Notes under the pieces: model-generated
Seen by the model: only the letters and a program-made list of their open reading frames with translations
What the model was told of the DNA's origin: nothing
Databases searched by the model: none
Program-made: the position numbers and the translations under genes
Shown: positions 1-9,027 of the stretch, one piece after another
Numbering within the stretch: the first letter of the stretch is position 1
How the letters are laid out: each line of letters begins with the position of its first letter
Assembly (NCBI RefSeq): GCF_003612565.1
Contig: NZ_RAZG01000033.1
Location: 1 to 40,354 of the forward strand
Length of the DNA stretch: 40,354 nt
Direction: 5' to 3'
From: Roseburia sp. 1XD42-69
Lineage (GTDB): Bacteria > Bacillota > Clostridia > Lachnospirales > Lachnospiraceae

Positions 1-35
1 GGAATTTCAGATTTTCAAAATTCATTTTTTATCCA

Positions 36-64
36 TTGCACTTTTTACATTTTTTCTATATGAT
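36..64 (+). promoter_or_regulatory. promoter of the phosphofructokinase gene
   Basis: A TTGCAC box at 36-41 and a TATGAT box at 59-64 are 17 bases apart, upstream of the start at 111. An AAGGAG ribosome site lies 8 bases before the ATG. An overlapping alternative (TTTACA with a later AT-rich box) is also possible. Confidence 0.6.
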
Positions 65-110
65 ATAGAATATAATGCTATAACACCAAATAACAACAAG
101 GAGACTTTCT

Positions 111-1337
111 ATGAAAACAAATTGTATTGTGGCCCAGTCCGGAGGCCCCACCGCCGCCATTAACGCAAGCCTTGCCGGCGTGGTTAAGGAAGCTGTTTCC
201 AGCGGGGAATTTGACACTGTCTACGGTTCCCAAAACGGCATTACCGGAATTTTAGAGGACAGCATTTTAAACCTTACCAGCCTGGTAAAAGAGAACCCGG
301 ACAACCTTTTTACCCTGCAGAAAAGCCCTGCCATGTACCTTGGCTCCTGCCGCTATAAGCTTCCCTCCTATGAGGAAAATGAGGAAGTTTACAAAAAGAT
401 ATTTGAAAAATTTGAGGAATACCATATATCCGCCTTTTTCTATATCGGGGGCAACGACTCCATGGACACCGTGTCAAAATTGTCTGCCTATGGGGAAAAA
501 ATAAACAGCCCTGTGCGCATCTTGGGCATTCCGAAGACCATTGACAACGACTTGTGCATTACAGACCACACCCCGGGCTTTGGCTCCGCAGCAAAATACA
601 TTGCCGCCACCATGCTGGAAATCGCCCACGACACCTATATCTACAATATAAAAAGCGTTACCATTGTGGAGATTATGGGACGGGACGCAGGGTGGCTCAC
701 CGCCGCTTCCGCCCTGGCGAGAAATTCCTACAGCAAAGCACCCCACCTGATTTACCTTCCGGAAACGCCATTTTCCACGGAGGAATTTTTATCCGATTTA
801 GAAAAACTTCTGAAAACCCAAAACGACGTGATTGTGGCTGTCTCTGAGGGCATCCGGGATAAAGACAATAAATACATCAGCGCTTCCGATGAAAAACTGG
901 ATAATTTCGGACATGTTCAGTTAAACGGTGCAGGAAAGACACTGGAATATCTCGTTTCGGAAAAACTTGGAGTAAAGGTCCGCTCCATCGAACTCTCTAT
1001 CCTGCAGCGCTGCGCTTCCCATATTGCCTCCAAAACAGATTTGGAGGAAGCCTTTGCCTCCGGGGAATATGCGGTGAAACTTGCACTTAAGGGAGAGACG
1101 GCATCCATGGTTGCCATGAAACGGGAAGAGCCCTACGCAATCTCCTACCACGCCGCCCCCATAGGAGACATTGCCAACGAAATAAAGTCCGTTCCCAGAG
1201 AGTGGATCACCCCGGCGGGAAATGACGTAACCCCGGAGATGGTCTCCTACCTTCTCCCTCTGATTCAGGGCGAGGTTGACATTGCCTACGAAAACGGGCT
1301 TCCCGTATATCTCCCGGTAGGGCATTTAATACACTAA
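111..1337 (+). CDS. pfp: pyrophosphate-dependent 6-phosphofructokinase
   Basis: Cytosolic glycolytic enzyme that phosphorylates fructose 6-phosphate to fructose 1,6-bisphosphate, here predicted to use PPi as donor. The 408-residue protein has the N-terminal phosphate-binding segment AQSGGPTAAIN, GGND at 113-116, PKTIDND at 141-147 and MGRDAGW at 189-195. In this superfamily an Asp in the second acidic position after GG and a Lys in PKTIDND (Gly in ATP enzymes) are the known markers of PPi use; both are seen. Length fits the PPi-type clade. The ATG follows AAGGAG by 8 bases and has its own promoter. It is monocistronic and ends at a shared convergent terminator. Donor choice is inferred from these residues. 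Confidence 0.93.
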   Translation: MKTNCIVAQSGGPTAAINASLAGVVKEAVSSGEFDTVYGSQNGITGILEDSILNLTSLVKENPDNLFTLQKSPAMYLGSCRYKLPSYEENEEVYKKIFEKFEEYHISAFFYIGGNDSMDTVSKLSAYGEKINSPVRILGIPKTIDNDLCITDHTPGFGSAAKYIAATMLEIAHDTYIYNIKSVTIVEIMGRDAGWLTAASALARNSYSKAPHLIYLPETPFSTEEFLSDLEKLLKTQNDVIVAVSEGIRDKDNKYISASDEKLDNFGHVQLNGAGKTLEYLVSEKLGVKVRSIELSILQRCASHIASKTDLEEAFASGEYAVKLALKGETASMVAMKREEPYAISYHAAPIGDIANEIKSVPREWITPAGNDVTPEMVSYLLPLIQGEVDIAYENGLPVYLPVGHLIH

Positions 1338-1357
1338 GGTTTTCCGCACAGACAAAA

Positions 1358-1401
1358 GAAGCCGCTCCCTTTAATCCAAAGGGTCTGCGGCTTCCTCTTT
1401 T
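1358..1401. terminator. convergent intrinsic terminator
   Basis: GAAGCCGC (1358-1365) pairs with GCGGCTTC (1387-1394), with an inner CCCTTT/AAAGGG stem, followed by CTCTTTTT on the plus strand. It ends the phosphofructokinase transcript. The stop codon of the converging esterase lies within the hairpin loop, so the same element probably stops both strands. Confidence 0.75.
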
Positions 1402-2333
1402 TCTTCTTCGCACAGCAATTCTAAAAATCTTCCCGCCTCTCTCCATGCCTTTTTAGACTCCGGCATTAAAAACATGGCCATCTGAAATACATGGAACATT
1501 CCCTCATAAACACTGAACCGGACTTTTACTCCCTGCTTTTTGGCCTTCTCCGCCACAAGGGCGGAATCGCTTAAGAGCATTTCATAGGATCCCGCCTGTA
1601 TCAGCATGGGGGGAAATCCAGTAAAATCTCCAAAGAGCGGGGAGACATAGGGGTTTTTCGGGTCTTCCAGGCCCAGGTAATCCCTGTTGTAAATCAAACT
1701 GTCCTTTGTGTTTCCAAAGAGGGGGTCCAAATGGTAATTGCTCTCGTAGGACTCCCCCGAAGCAGTCATATCCGTCCAGGGGGACATGGCGATAATACCG
1801 CAGGGCAGCGGGATTCCATTGTCTTTTAAGTACATGGTAAGGGCCAGGGCCAGCCCTCCCCCGGCAGAATCCCCGGCCAGAATAATCTGGCTGGATTCAT
1901 ACCCTTCCTTTAGAAGCCACTGATAGGCCTCGAAGGCGTCTTCTAAGGCGGCTGGATAAGGTTCTTCGGGTGCCACCCGGTAATCTATGGTAAGAACACA
2001 AATCCCATGGCCCAGTTCACAGTAGGCGGCGGCAAAATTCCGGTAGGCATTGCGCATTTTTCCCACATATCCCCCGCCGTGGAGCTGAAGAATCACTTTC
2101 TTTGGATTAATTTTTCCCCAGGAAAGCCATTCCATGGTAAAATTTTCCAGGTTAATCTCCGTCACATGAAATCCCTGTGGGGGAATCCAGGGGGGCTCCA
2201 CCAGTTTTTTCCGCAATTCCCCGTTTTTAATTTTTTTCCCGATTAAGTGGTCTGAGGTAAACCTGGCAATCAATTCCCGGATTACCGTGCCCTGTATGCT
2301 GGCCTCCCGCTCTTTTACACCTGTACGCCTCAT
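1371..2333 (-). CDS. alpha/beta hydrolase, HSL-type esterase/lipase
   Basis: Probable carboxylesterase of the hormone-sensitive-lipase family, acting on short acyl esters. The 320-residue protein shows the oxyanion motif HGGG at 85-88, the nucleophile elbow GDSAGG with Ser156, and likely triad partners Asp256 and His281 near the C-terminus. There is no signal peptide, so it is cytosolic. The ATG has AGGAG 5 bases upstream. It is the third gene of a leftward operon after an acyltransferase and a DUF6320 protein, 15 bases downstream of the latter. The pairing of an acyl-transferring and an ester-cleaving enzyme suggests a shared acyl substrate, but the substrate is unknown. Confidence 0.88.
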   Translation of the reverse strand: MRRTGVKEREASIQGTVIRELIARFTSDHLIGKKIKNGELRKKLVEPPWIPPQGFHVTEINLENFTMEWLSWGKINPKKVILQLHGGGYVGKMRNAYRNFAAAYCELGHGICVLTIDYRVAPEEPYPAALEDAFEAYQWLLKEGYESSQIILAGDSAGGGLALALTMYLKDNGIPLPCGIIAMSPWTDMTASGESYESNYHLDPLFGNTKDSLIYNRDYLGLEDPKNPYVSPLFGDFTGFPPMLIQAGSYEMLLSDSALVAEKAKKQGVKVRFSVYEGMFHVFQMAMFLMPESKKAWREAGRFLELLCEEEKEEAADPLD

Positions 2334-2348
2334 ATGCTCTCCTAAACC

Positions 2349-3020
2349 TTACCTTACATGAAATCTTCTCCGAAGCTCCATCCTGGCCCTTCTGTCCCCT
2401 ACAATCACCGTTCCCAGAAACAAAAGCACAGACACGGTAAAGGCAAACCCGCTGATAAATGTCTCCGTCACAATATCAAAAAAGAAAATCAAAGCCAGAG
2501 GAATGGCGCTTAAAAATACCATAAAAATCTCCAGCATAATATAGCTCTGCCAGTTTCTCCGGTTGATAAACATCAATGCCACAATGGCGGCATCCACAAA
2601 GAGGAAGCCTCCCGGCAGCACAAAGTTTACCGACCAGCCATGGTATCCCACCACACAGTCAATTAAAATCACATATAAAATCCCCAGAAGGGTCACGGAG
2701 ACTATTTTCGTCTTATACCCCGCCCCCTCATTTAACACGGCAAACCGAAGGATGAAATACACATAGGCAAAACCTGTCCCGGTGATAATGCTCCACCAGA
2801 TTCCGTCATAAAATTTGTAATTTATATATACGCACAGCACCTCAATAATGATTGAAATAAAAAGAATAATCCGCACGGCAAAATTAAGCTTTTTCACCCG
2901 GAAACGAATATCCGGGTAACTTCTTTTCTTATTGTCATTCTGCTCCAAAACAAACTTGCACAGAGGACATGCCGCCGTATTATCCAGCACTTCTATTCCA
3001 CATTGTTTGCATCTACTCAT
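2349..3020 (-). CDS. zinc-ribbon membrane protein, DUF6320 family
   Basis: The protein of about 223 residues begins with a CxxC...CPLC zinc ribbon (residues 3-22) followed by about six hydrophobic segments to the end, and a short basic tail. This fits the DUF6320 family as I know it; no biochemical role is established. An earlier in-frame ATG exists at 3032, but GGAG lies 6 bases before the ATG at 3020, so I prefer that start. It then overlaps the stop of the upstream acyltransferase by 8 bases (ATGAGTAG), typical of translational coupling. It probably forms a membrane partner of the neighbouring acyltransferase and hydrolase; that role is inferred only from context. Confidence 0.75.
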   Translation of the reverse strand: MSRCKQCGIEVLDNTAACPLCKFVLEQNDNKKRSYPDIRFRVKKLNFAVRIILFISIIIEVLCVYINYKFYDGIWWSIITGTGFAYVYFILRFAVLNEGAGYKTKIVSVTLLGILYVILIDCVVGYHGWSVNFVLPGGFLFVDAAIVALMFINRRNWQSYIMLEIFMVFLSAIPLALIFFFDIVTETFISGFAFTVSVLLFLGTVIVGDRRARMELRRRFHVR

Positions 3021-4398
3021 CATACACTCCATTACTTACAATCGAAACATCCAGTCCATCCTCCGCTAACTGCCGGAAAAATCCCCGCTGCACCGAAGTG
3101 TCCAGAAGGATAGAACTAAAGGAAAACATCAGCCTGTCCTCGTAGGAACAGATAGTTCCCTTAATATACTGCCCCTTAGACACAGCCAGAAAAGCGCCAA
3201 ACATGTCAATGTAAGGCTTGTACTCCTGCTGTACGGAAACATTTCCGATATTGGTCACCGTAGTGGTATTGGCCAGGGCCGCACTGGTGTACACATAGCG
3301 CATGGCGATATTTTTTAAAAATAAAGGAACCGCCCTGGCTATAATGTTTTTCTCATTGGACACATTGTAGGAAAAGAGCTCCTCCAAATGCTCCTTGTTA
3401 ATCTGGCTTTTTAAGCTTTCCTGGGTTATCTTAAGCACCTGGGAAAAGGTGTAATCCTCCTTTGTGGGCAAAAATTCCGCACTTACCATGACAAAAAAGT
3501 TTTTTGTTGTTACGGAGTGGAAATAGGGCCTTAAATTTACCGGAACCGCCACACGGATAGGCATTTGAGCCTGCACCCCCGAAAGATATTCCCTGTAGGT
3601 GCTGTAGATAAAGGCCGCCACCAAGTATTCGTTAATGCTGGCACCATATCGGCGGCAGACTTCCTTTAGCTGTGGAATCTCCACTGTCCCGTGAATCACC
3701 CCAAATTCCCCGGTGCGCAGCTTCTCTCCCTTGATTAGAAAAGCCTTCTGGGTCTTATACCCCTTGGCATGGCTCTTTTTGTAATTCTTTAAAAAACTGT
3801 CCTCCCGGTTTAAAGAAGTGCCCATGGAAAGGGAATCCCCCGCCATCTCTTTTAAGGATGGATGCACCAGCCGCAGATATTGGTAAGTCAGTTCTTTTAA
3901 AAAGTTAATCCCTCCCATGCCGTCCGTAAGCACATGGAACACTTCCAGATTAATCCTGTTTTTGTAATAGGTCACCCGGAAGAGATAACTCCTGTTTTTA
4001 TTTTCGTGGATAAAACGGCAGGGGTAAGTGCTTTCTTCCCTTACCTTCGGGGCCGGCTTTCCGTTTTCCTCAAAATAATACCAAAATACCCCCCGCATAA
4101 GCCGCACATTAAAGCCGTCAAATTTTGGCAGAACAATATCCAGCGCTTTTTGCAGATATTTTTCCTGGATATTTTCATTGAGACACACAAAAATACGGTA
4201 CACATTGCTCATGCTCTCCCCGGCAATCACCGGAAAGAGATGGGCGGTGTTATCCAGCTTGTCCCAGCGGATGTTTTCATCTGTACCGTAGCGGTGTTCT
4301 CTTTTCAGGGCTTCTTTATATTTACGGCGCTCTTTTTTCTTCGCCTGCTTTTCTAATGATTTCTTTTCTTTCTTTTCCTTTTTTCTGTCTTTTTCCAT
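3013..4398 (-). CDS. condensation/BAHD-like acyltransferase (alcohol acetyltransferase family)
   Basis: The 461-residue protein starts with a very basic, Lys/Glu-rich tail (residues 1-35) and then shows a HxxxDG active-site motif, HVLTDG, at 155-160. This motif is the signature of the CoA-dependent acyltransferase superfamily that includes WS/DGAT, BAHD, alcohol acetyltransferase and NRPS condensation domains. The later NTTTVTNIGNVS segment fits the conserved C-terminal half. It is the first gene of a leftward operon with the DUF6320 protein and the esterase. Acceptor and donor are unknown. No AGGAG-like site is close to the ATG at 4398, so the start could be slightly downstream. Confidence 0.75.
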   Translation of the reverse strand: MEKDRKKEKKEKKSLEKQAKKKERRKYKEALKREHRYGTDENIRWDKLDNTAHLFPVIAGESMSNVYRIFVCLNENIQEKYLQKALDIVLPKFDGFNVRLMRGVFWYYFEENGKPAPKVREESTYPCRFIHENKNRSYLFRVTYYKNRINLEVFHVLTDGMGGINFLKELTYQYLRLVHPSLKEMAGDSLSMGTSLNREDSFLKNYKKSHAKGYKTQKAFLIKGEKLRTGEFGVIHGTVEIPQLKEVCRRYGASINEYLVAAFIYSTYREYLSGVQAQMPIRVAVPVNLRPYFHSVTTKNFFVMVSAEFLPTKEDYTFSQVLKITQESLKSQINKEHLEELFSYNVSNEKNIIARAVPLFLKNIAMRYVYTSAALANTTTVTNIGNVSVQQEYKPYIDMFGAFLAVSKGQYIKGTICSYEDRLMFSFSSILLDTSVQRGFFRQLAEDGLDVSIVSNGVYDE

Positions 4399-4434
4399 AA
4401 ATACAAATCCAAAATCTCCTGTTAAACTGCTTTT

Positions 4435-4463
4435 ATCATATCGTAAAACGGAAATCTGTGCAA
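4435..4463 (-). promoter_or_regulatory. promoter of the acyltransferase operon
   Basis: On the minus strand TTGCAC (4458-4463) and TATGAT (4435-4440) are separated by 17 bases. The boxes are the same as those proposed for the phosphofructokinase gene at the left edge. Confidence 0.6.
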
Positions 4464-4487
4464 TATGTTTTTCCTATATGATTTATA

Positions 4488-5549
4488 TCATTTCTTCTTC
4501 CTCCTGTTCTTTATCAACTCAAAAACCTGCATCAGCTTTTCCATCTGCAGAAAATCCCCCTGCTGGGACTGGATTTTCTTCCTGTTTTCCTCGCTGAAAC
4601 CCACTAATATACTGTGGTTTGCCTCTGCAAGATAGTCTATAATACCGTCAATATCCGATTTGATGTTTTTCGGGCAGTGTATATACACATGCTTATTGGC
4701 AGTAATATTTAAGGTATAAGAAATACTAAAATGATACCAAAACAGCTTGTGCAGGGTGGAATGTTTATAAATCCAGATAATCTCCTGGATTGGCACAATA
4801 GCCACTCCATATCGGGAAGTTTCAATAAAAAAGTGTTCCGTGATAAACATATCCTCTGTGGCGAGCTGGGGCAATGTGGCAAGCTCCTCCTCCGCCTGGG
4901 CAAAAAGTTCTTTCCTCTTCCCGAAATTACCCAGAATCTGGCAGGGCGGGGACATATCCGGCAGGGTAATAAACAGAATATTAAGCGCCAAAGCAATCAG
5001 GGCAAACAGAGTGCTCCCCCCCATAAAAACAAGTAAAATGATGCCGAAAACATAGCGGAAATCCGGCTCGCTTAAATAGAAACTGTCTACTTTAGAAACA
5101 ATGCCCGCTTTCGTCCAGTCCAAATCTGAGGACAGGTTATCCAACAGTGCATCATAATTTTTGTCTTTTCTAAGGATTTTCCCCCGGACAGCCAGCCGTT
5201 TTATCTCCGGCAGGCCCTGCTCACAGGTAGAAGGGTTCAAAAGTACAATATATCCTCTGTCCTTATATTTACAGTAATAAAAATATCCGGCAGTCCTGCC
5301 GTACCGTTTTTTTGTGTAGCCAGTAAAATTGAGGTTCTCAAGCTCTGTGGTTACATAATATTCTTTCTTCCCGTAAAGCTTTTGCATGGAGGAAATATCC
5401 TCCATGGATACCGGGAACAAAATGGAGAAAACGGGTAAAAAAATCCACAGAAACGTGATAAAAATAAGATATATCACAGGCGCCAAAAGTCTTCTGCGGT
5501 ATAAACTTTTTATACTCCGTGTAATATAGTGTTCGTAGTTATCCTGCAT
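4488..5549 (-). CDS. membrane protein of unknown function
   Basis: The 353-residue protein has a hydrophobic segment at about 20-45, a long extracytoplasmic part to about 165, a second membrane pair at about 168-195, and a cytoplasmic C-terminal half of mixed charge ending in a basic tail. It may belong to the DUF6709 group, but I am not certain. It has its own strong promoter and ribosome site (AAGGGAGAG). It lies downstream of the MATE gene on the same strand but is separately transcribed. No catalytic motif is visible. Confidence 0.65.
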   Translation of the reverse strand: MQDNYEHYITRSIKSLYRRRLLAPVIYLIFITFLWIFLPVFSILFPVSMEDISSMQKLYGKKEYYVTTELENLNFTGYTKKRYGRTAGYFYYCKYKDRGYIVLLNPSTCEQGLPEIKRLAVRGKILRKDKNYDALLDNLSSDLDWTKAGIVSKVDSFYLSEPDFRYVFGIILLVFMGGSTLFALIALALNILFITLPDMSPPCQILGNFGKRKELFAQAEEELATLPQLATEDMFITEHFFIETSRYGVAIVPIQEIIWIYKHSTLHKLFWYHFSISYTLNITANKHVYIHCPKNIKSDIDGIIDYLAEANHSILVGFSEENRKKIQSQQGDFLQMEKLMQVFELIKNRRKKK

Positions 5550-5573
5550 ATTATCTCTCCCTTAATCTTTTTT

Positions 5574-5602
5574 AGTATAAGAGTTTTTTACAGAATAGTC
5601 AA
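5574..5602 (-). promoter_or_regulatory. promoter of the unknown membrane protein gene
   Basis: Minus-strand TTGACT (5597-5602) and TATACT (5574-5579) with a 17-base spacer, 25 bases upstream of the start at 5549. Confidence 0.7.
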
Positions 5603-5607
5603 CTTCC

Positions 5608-6936
5608 TTAATACCCATATTTCTCCCTCTGCCCCTTTAAAAAGAATACTGTAACCACTACAGCCATTACCTCCGCCGCCACAATGGAGAGCCAGATTCC
5701 GTCCACTCCCCAGAAAAGAGGAAGGATTAAAACCGCTGCAATCTGGAACACCAGAGTTCTTAAAAATGCAATAGATGCGGATATCAGCCCGTTGTTTAAA
5801 GCCGTAAAAAAGGATGAGCCGAAAATAGCAAACCCGGAAAATAAAAAGCAAAAGGAAAAAATGGAAAATCCTCTGATGGTCAGGGCCAAAAGCCCCTTGT
5901 CATACCCCACAAAAAGCTTAGAAAGGGGAGATGCCAGCAAATACGCCCCTGCAAACATAATAAGGGCAAATATTCCAATGAGCACCAGGCTTTTTTTCCG
6001 CAGGCTTTTTAACTCCCCGTGGTTTTTTGCACCGTACTGATATCCAATCACCGGGGCTGTTCCCACGGAGTAACCGATAAACACCGCCAAAAAAATCATG
6101 CTCACATACATCAGTACCCCGTATGCCGCTACTCCGTCCTCCCCGGCATACTTAAGAAGCTGCACATTGTAAAGCATACTCACAATAGACATGGAAATAT
6201 TGCTCATAAGCTCGGAGGAACCGTTTCCGCAGGCTTTCAAAAGCTCCCTTCCTAAAAACTGCGTCCTGCCAATCTTTAAAAGGCTTTTGTTGGGGCAGGC
6301 AAAATAGATAAGAGGTATGACTCCTCCCACGCACTGGCTGATGGCCGTGGCTCCCGCCGCACCGGGAATCCCCCAGCGGAATACTGCCACAAACAATGCA
6401 TCCAATACCATGTTGGTCACTCCCGCCGCAACCGTCACATAAAGCCCCAGGGAGGGCTTTCCCGCTGTGGCAAAGAGACACTGGAATTCATACTGCAAAA
6501 CGTAGGCTGGAAGGGCGGCTAAAATGATTCTCCCATAGGTCACACAGTCCTCTAAAAGCTGCCCTTTAGCCCCCAAAAGAGAGGCTATAGGACGGACAAA
6601 TAAAATCCCAAAAACCGCCAGAAAAACACCGCAGGCAAAGGAGACATAGACAATCATGGAAAACAAATCCCTGGCCTTTTTTTCTTTTCCCTCCCCCAGC
6701 GTCTTTGCAATTAAAGCCCCGTCTCCGGTGCCAAACATAAACCCCACGGAGCCTAAAATCATCAAAAAGGGCATAATAAAATTAACGGCGGTAAAAGATG
6801 TTTTTCCCACAAAATTAGACACAAAAAAACCGTCCACCACCCCATATACAGACGTAAAAACAAGCATCACCACAGAGGGAAAGGTAAAACTTAACAGTTT
6901 TCTGTAAGTAAAATGCTCCGATAACTGAATATTCAT
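5608..6936 (-). CDS. MATE family efflux transporter
   Basis: Multidrug and toxin extrusion type exporter that uses a cation gradient. The 442-residue protein has about twelve membrane spans in two six-helix halves. The conserved early segment with VDGFFVSNFVG and the GxGDGALIAKTLGEG loop are typical of the bacterial NorM/DinF branch. It starts 10 bases after the stop of the MarR gene, so the two form one transcript under the MarR-controlled promoter. The substrate is unknown; induction by its substrate through MarR is inferred. Confidence 0.92.
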   Translation of the reverse strand: MNIQLSEHFTYRKLLSFTFPSVVMLVFTSVYGVVDGFFVSNFVGKTSFTAVNFIMPFLMILGSVGFMFGTGDGALIAKTLGEGKEKKARDLFSMIVYVSFACGVFLAVFGILFVRPIASLLGAKGQLLEDCVTYGRIILAALPAYVLQYEFQCLFATAGKPSLGLYVTVAAGVTNMVLDALFVAVFRWGIPGAAGATAISQCVGGVIPLIYFACPNKSLLKIGRTQFLGRELLKACGNGSSELMSNISMSIVSMLYNVQLLKYAGEDGVAAYGVLMYVSMIFLAVFIGYSVGTAPVIGYQYGAKNHGELKSLRKKSLVLIGIFALIMFAGAYLLASPLSKLFVGYDKGLLALTIRGFSIFSFCFLFSGFAIFGSSFFTALNNGLISASIAFLRTLVFQIAAVLILPLFWGVDGIWLSIVAAEVMAVVVTVFFLKGQREKYGY

Positions 6937-6946
6937 AAAATCCTCC

Positions 6947-7384
6947 TTAAAAACTCTTAGCCTTTTCTCTCAAATCCTTTAAATACTTCTCCGTCAATTC
7001 CAGATACATATCCACTTCCTCTTTGGGCCAGGCGGCAAAAATCTCATTTTCCGCCTGAATCATACGGATTACAGTATTTTGGGAAAGCTCTTTCCCCCGA
7101 TTGGTTAAGCAAACATATTTATTCCTGGAATCTGCAGATTTCAAATATACCATTCCCTCCTGTTCCAGCTTGCGGATTGCTGAATTGACCGTCTGCTTGC
7201 TGATTCCGCTTCGGCGGCAGATTTCTTTTAGAAGACAGGATTCCCCGCTGTCGCAAATGGTATACAAAATATTCATGGCGCTATCCGACAACCCCATTTT
7301 TACTGCCATATCATGGTACACTGCATTGGTCTCTCCAAATAAATAATTACACCTTTTATTTTCTTTCGATGAATATGGTTCCAT
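6947..7384 (-). CDS. MarR family transcriptional regulator
   Basis: The 145-residue winged-helix protein carries its DNA-recognition helix near SGISKQTVNSAIRKLEQEG (about 60-80) and a wing with the SADSRNKY segment, as in MarR dimers. GGAGGG precedes the ATG. It is the first gene of an operon with the MATE exporter. A near-perfect inverted repeat overlies its own promoter, so autorepression with ligand release is the natural model. Confidence 0.92.
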   Translation of the reverse strand: MEPYSSKENKRCNYLFGETNAVYHDMAVKMGLSDSAMNILYTICDSGESCLLKEICRRSGISKQTVNSAIRKLEQEGMVYLKSADSRNKYVCLTNRGKELSQNTVIRMIQAENEIFAAWPKEEVDMYLELTEKYLKDLREKAKSF

Positions 7385-7394
7385 TTTCCCTCCA

Positions 7395-7448
7395 AACAGT
7401 ATGAAATCGTACTAACCGAAGTATAGTACGATTTCATACTGTTGTCAA
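7395..7448 (-). promoter_or_regulatory. MarR-MATE promoter with two operator arms
   Basis: Minus-strand TTGACA (7443-7448) and TATACT (7420-7425) are 17 bases apart, an almost ideal promoter. Two perfect 20-base inverted arms lie at 7395-7414 and 7424-7443, with a 9-base spacer. One arm fills the -35/-10 spacer and the other sits just downstream of -10. Each arm is itself a partial palindrome (AGTATGAAATCGTACT, 12 of 16 positions symmetrical), so each may bind one MarR dimer. Confidence 0.88.
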
Positions 7449-7466
7449 GAACTGTTTTTCTTCTCT

Positions 7467-8537
7467 TTACTCTATTTTCATTTCCAGACTTCCAAACACT
7501 GTTTTTTCATAACAGTCAAATGCTTCTAAGAGGAAACTGTCCCCCAGCTCCACTTTGTCAAGGTCAAGGGTATACTTCCATTTTCCTTCCTCCAAAGGCT
7601 CTGCACCGCCGCCTCTGATATCCGCTCCCAACTCCTCCGGCAGCCGAAAGCTTAAGCCGGAACTGTAATCCGGGTCGTTCTCATAATAAGTAATTTCCAT
7701 ATAGGTTCCGATATCTGTCTGAATCACTTCCGCTTTTTCCACTTTGGCTTCCGTTCCCGGAATCTCTCCGGAAACCGGCACATAGCACATTTTTTCACTG
7801 ATGCTCATATCGTTTAAAGTAAATGTAATTTCCTTTCGCATAATACCGTCCATATCGGCACCGTCCTGCCGTGCCGTCCCCTGGCAGACAACATCTAATG
7901 TTTTTCCATCCTCCGTCTTTCCGCACCTTATCATAATATCCATCACATCATCGCTGACTGCACGGAAATCCATGGTGGTTACGGCTATTCCAAGCTCATC
8001 CGTATTCATAATTCCCCCTCCGATATACACAGGGGTGAGGTTTTTGGATGCGGCGTACTCCGTGACAGACATAGAGCTGTCTATCCCCCAGTCGGACACC
8101 ATATCCTCCGGTATGGCGTCTGTCGGTGCAAAGAAATATTTCCCCTGTTCCACTGCACTTGCCTCAAGTACAATGTAAATCGTCTCACTGTCACACAGAG
8201 CTTCTTTCACCGTATAAGTTGCCACTCCCTCCTCCGTCAAAGGGCTCTCCGTCTGTTCCACGTCTTTTACCACCAATTCTTCCGCCTCCCTGGGAACTTT
8301 TTCTCCGATTCTCTCAAAAAAATCCCATAGCCCGAAATACCTGGTGGCCGCATAGGTGGTGCTTCCCACCAATAGCAGTGCAAACACTGCCGCTGCCGCC
8401 GCCCACCTTCCCGTGTAATGCTTTACACGGGGTTTATCCGGAAGGTTATTTAAAGTATCCACATAATTCTCCCATACCTTTTCCGGAACTTTTATGTCCT
8501 TTTCCAGACCTTTTACCATATTTTCAAATTTATTCAT
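7467..8537 (-). CDS. DUF4179 protein, predicted anti-sigma factor
   Basis: About 356 residues from the ATG at 8537: a short cytosolic N-terminus (about 1-43), one membrane helix (about 45-64) and a large extracytoplasmic region with the DUF4179 domain next to the membrane. An upstream in-frame extension exists but runs through the sigma gene, so I chose the ATG that overlaps the sigma stop by 8 bases (ATGAATAA). In this family the cytosolic tail binds an ECF sigma factor and the outer domain senses a surface signal. The signal is unknown. Confidence 0.85.
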   Translation of the reverse strand: MNKFENMVKGLEKDIKVPEKVWENYVDTLNNLPDKPRVKHYTGRWAAAAAVFALLLVGSTTYAATRYFGLWDFFERIGEKVPREAEELVVKDVEQTESPLTEEGVATYTVKEALCDSETIYIVLEASAVEQGKYFFAPTDAIPEDMVSDWGIDSSMSVTEYAASKNLTPVYIGGGIMNTDELGIAVTTMDFRAVSDDVMDIMIRCGKTEDGKTLDVVCQGTARQDGADMDGIMRKEITFTLNDMSISEKMCYVPVSGEIPGTEAKVEKAEVIQTDIGTYMEITYYENDPDYSSGLSFRLPEELGADIRGGGAEPLEEGKWKYTLDLDKVELGDSFLLEAFDCYEKTVFGSLEMKIE

Positions 8538-9027
8538 ACGAAAACTCCTTTCTAAGCTTGCCCCTCGCTGTCTGCATACGGCTGCGCACCGTACTCTCAT
8601 TGGTGTCAAGAATTGCAGCGATTTCCCTGGTGGTAAATCCCTGGACATAATACAAAAGCACAATCGCCCTGTATTTTTCATCCAGGCAATCCAAAAATTC
8701 TCTCCACTCCAGGCTTAAAAACTCATTTTCCTGATACCAAGCCTCCCCCGCTTCATCCTGTGATATTGTTTTTCTCCTCTGCCTGCAGATGGCATTGCAG
8801 TGATTGATGAGAATGCGGGTCAGCCAGGTCTTAAAATATTTATCCTTTTTTAACGTGTCTATTTTTTCCCAACAGGTGAGAGCCGTCTCCTGCATGGCAT
8901 CCGACACGTCGTCATCGTTTTTTAAGATGGCTTTTGCCACTTTGTAAAGGTCGGGGCCGTATTGCAGCATTAAAGACTGAAACGCCTCTTTGTCATGCTT
9001 TTTTGCCTTTCGTACTAAAAAATCCAT
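8530..9027 (-). CDS. ECF-type RNA polymerase sigma factor
   Basis: The 165-residue protein has a sigma region 2 (about 10-75, with DVSDAMQETALTCWEKI) and a sigma region 4 helix-turn-helix (about 110-160, with TTREIAAILDTNESTVRSR). Regions 1 and 3 are absent, as expected for ECF sigmas. AAAGGAAG lies just upstream of the ATG. It is translationally coupled to the DUF4179 anti-sigma gene. Targets are unknown, and I could not pick out a confident autoregulatory promoter upstream. Confidence 0.92.
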   Translation of the reverse strand: MDFLVRKAKKHDKEAFQSLMLQYGPDLYKVAKAILKNDDDVSDAMQETALTCWEKIDTLKKDKYFKTWLTRILINHCNAICRQRRKTISQDEAGEAWYQENEFLSLEWREFLDCLDEKYRAIVLLYYVQGFTTREIAAILDTNESTVRSRMQTARGKLRKEFSYE

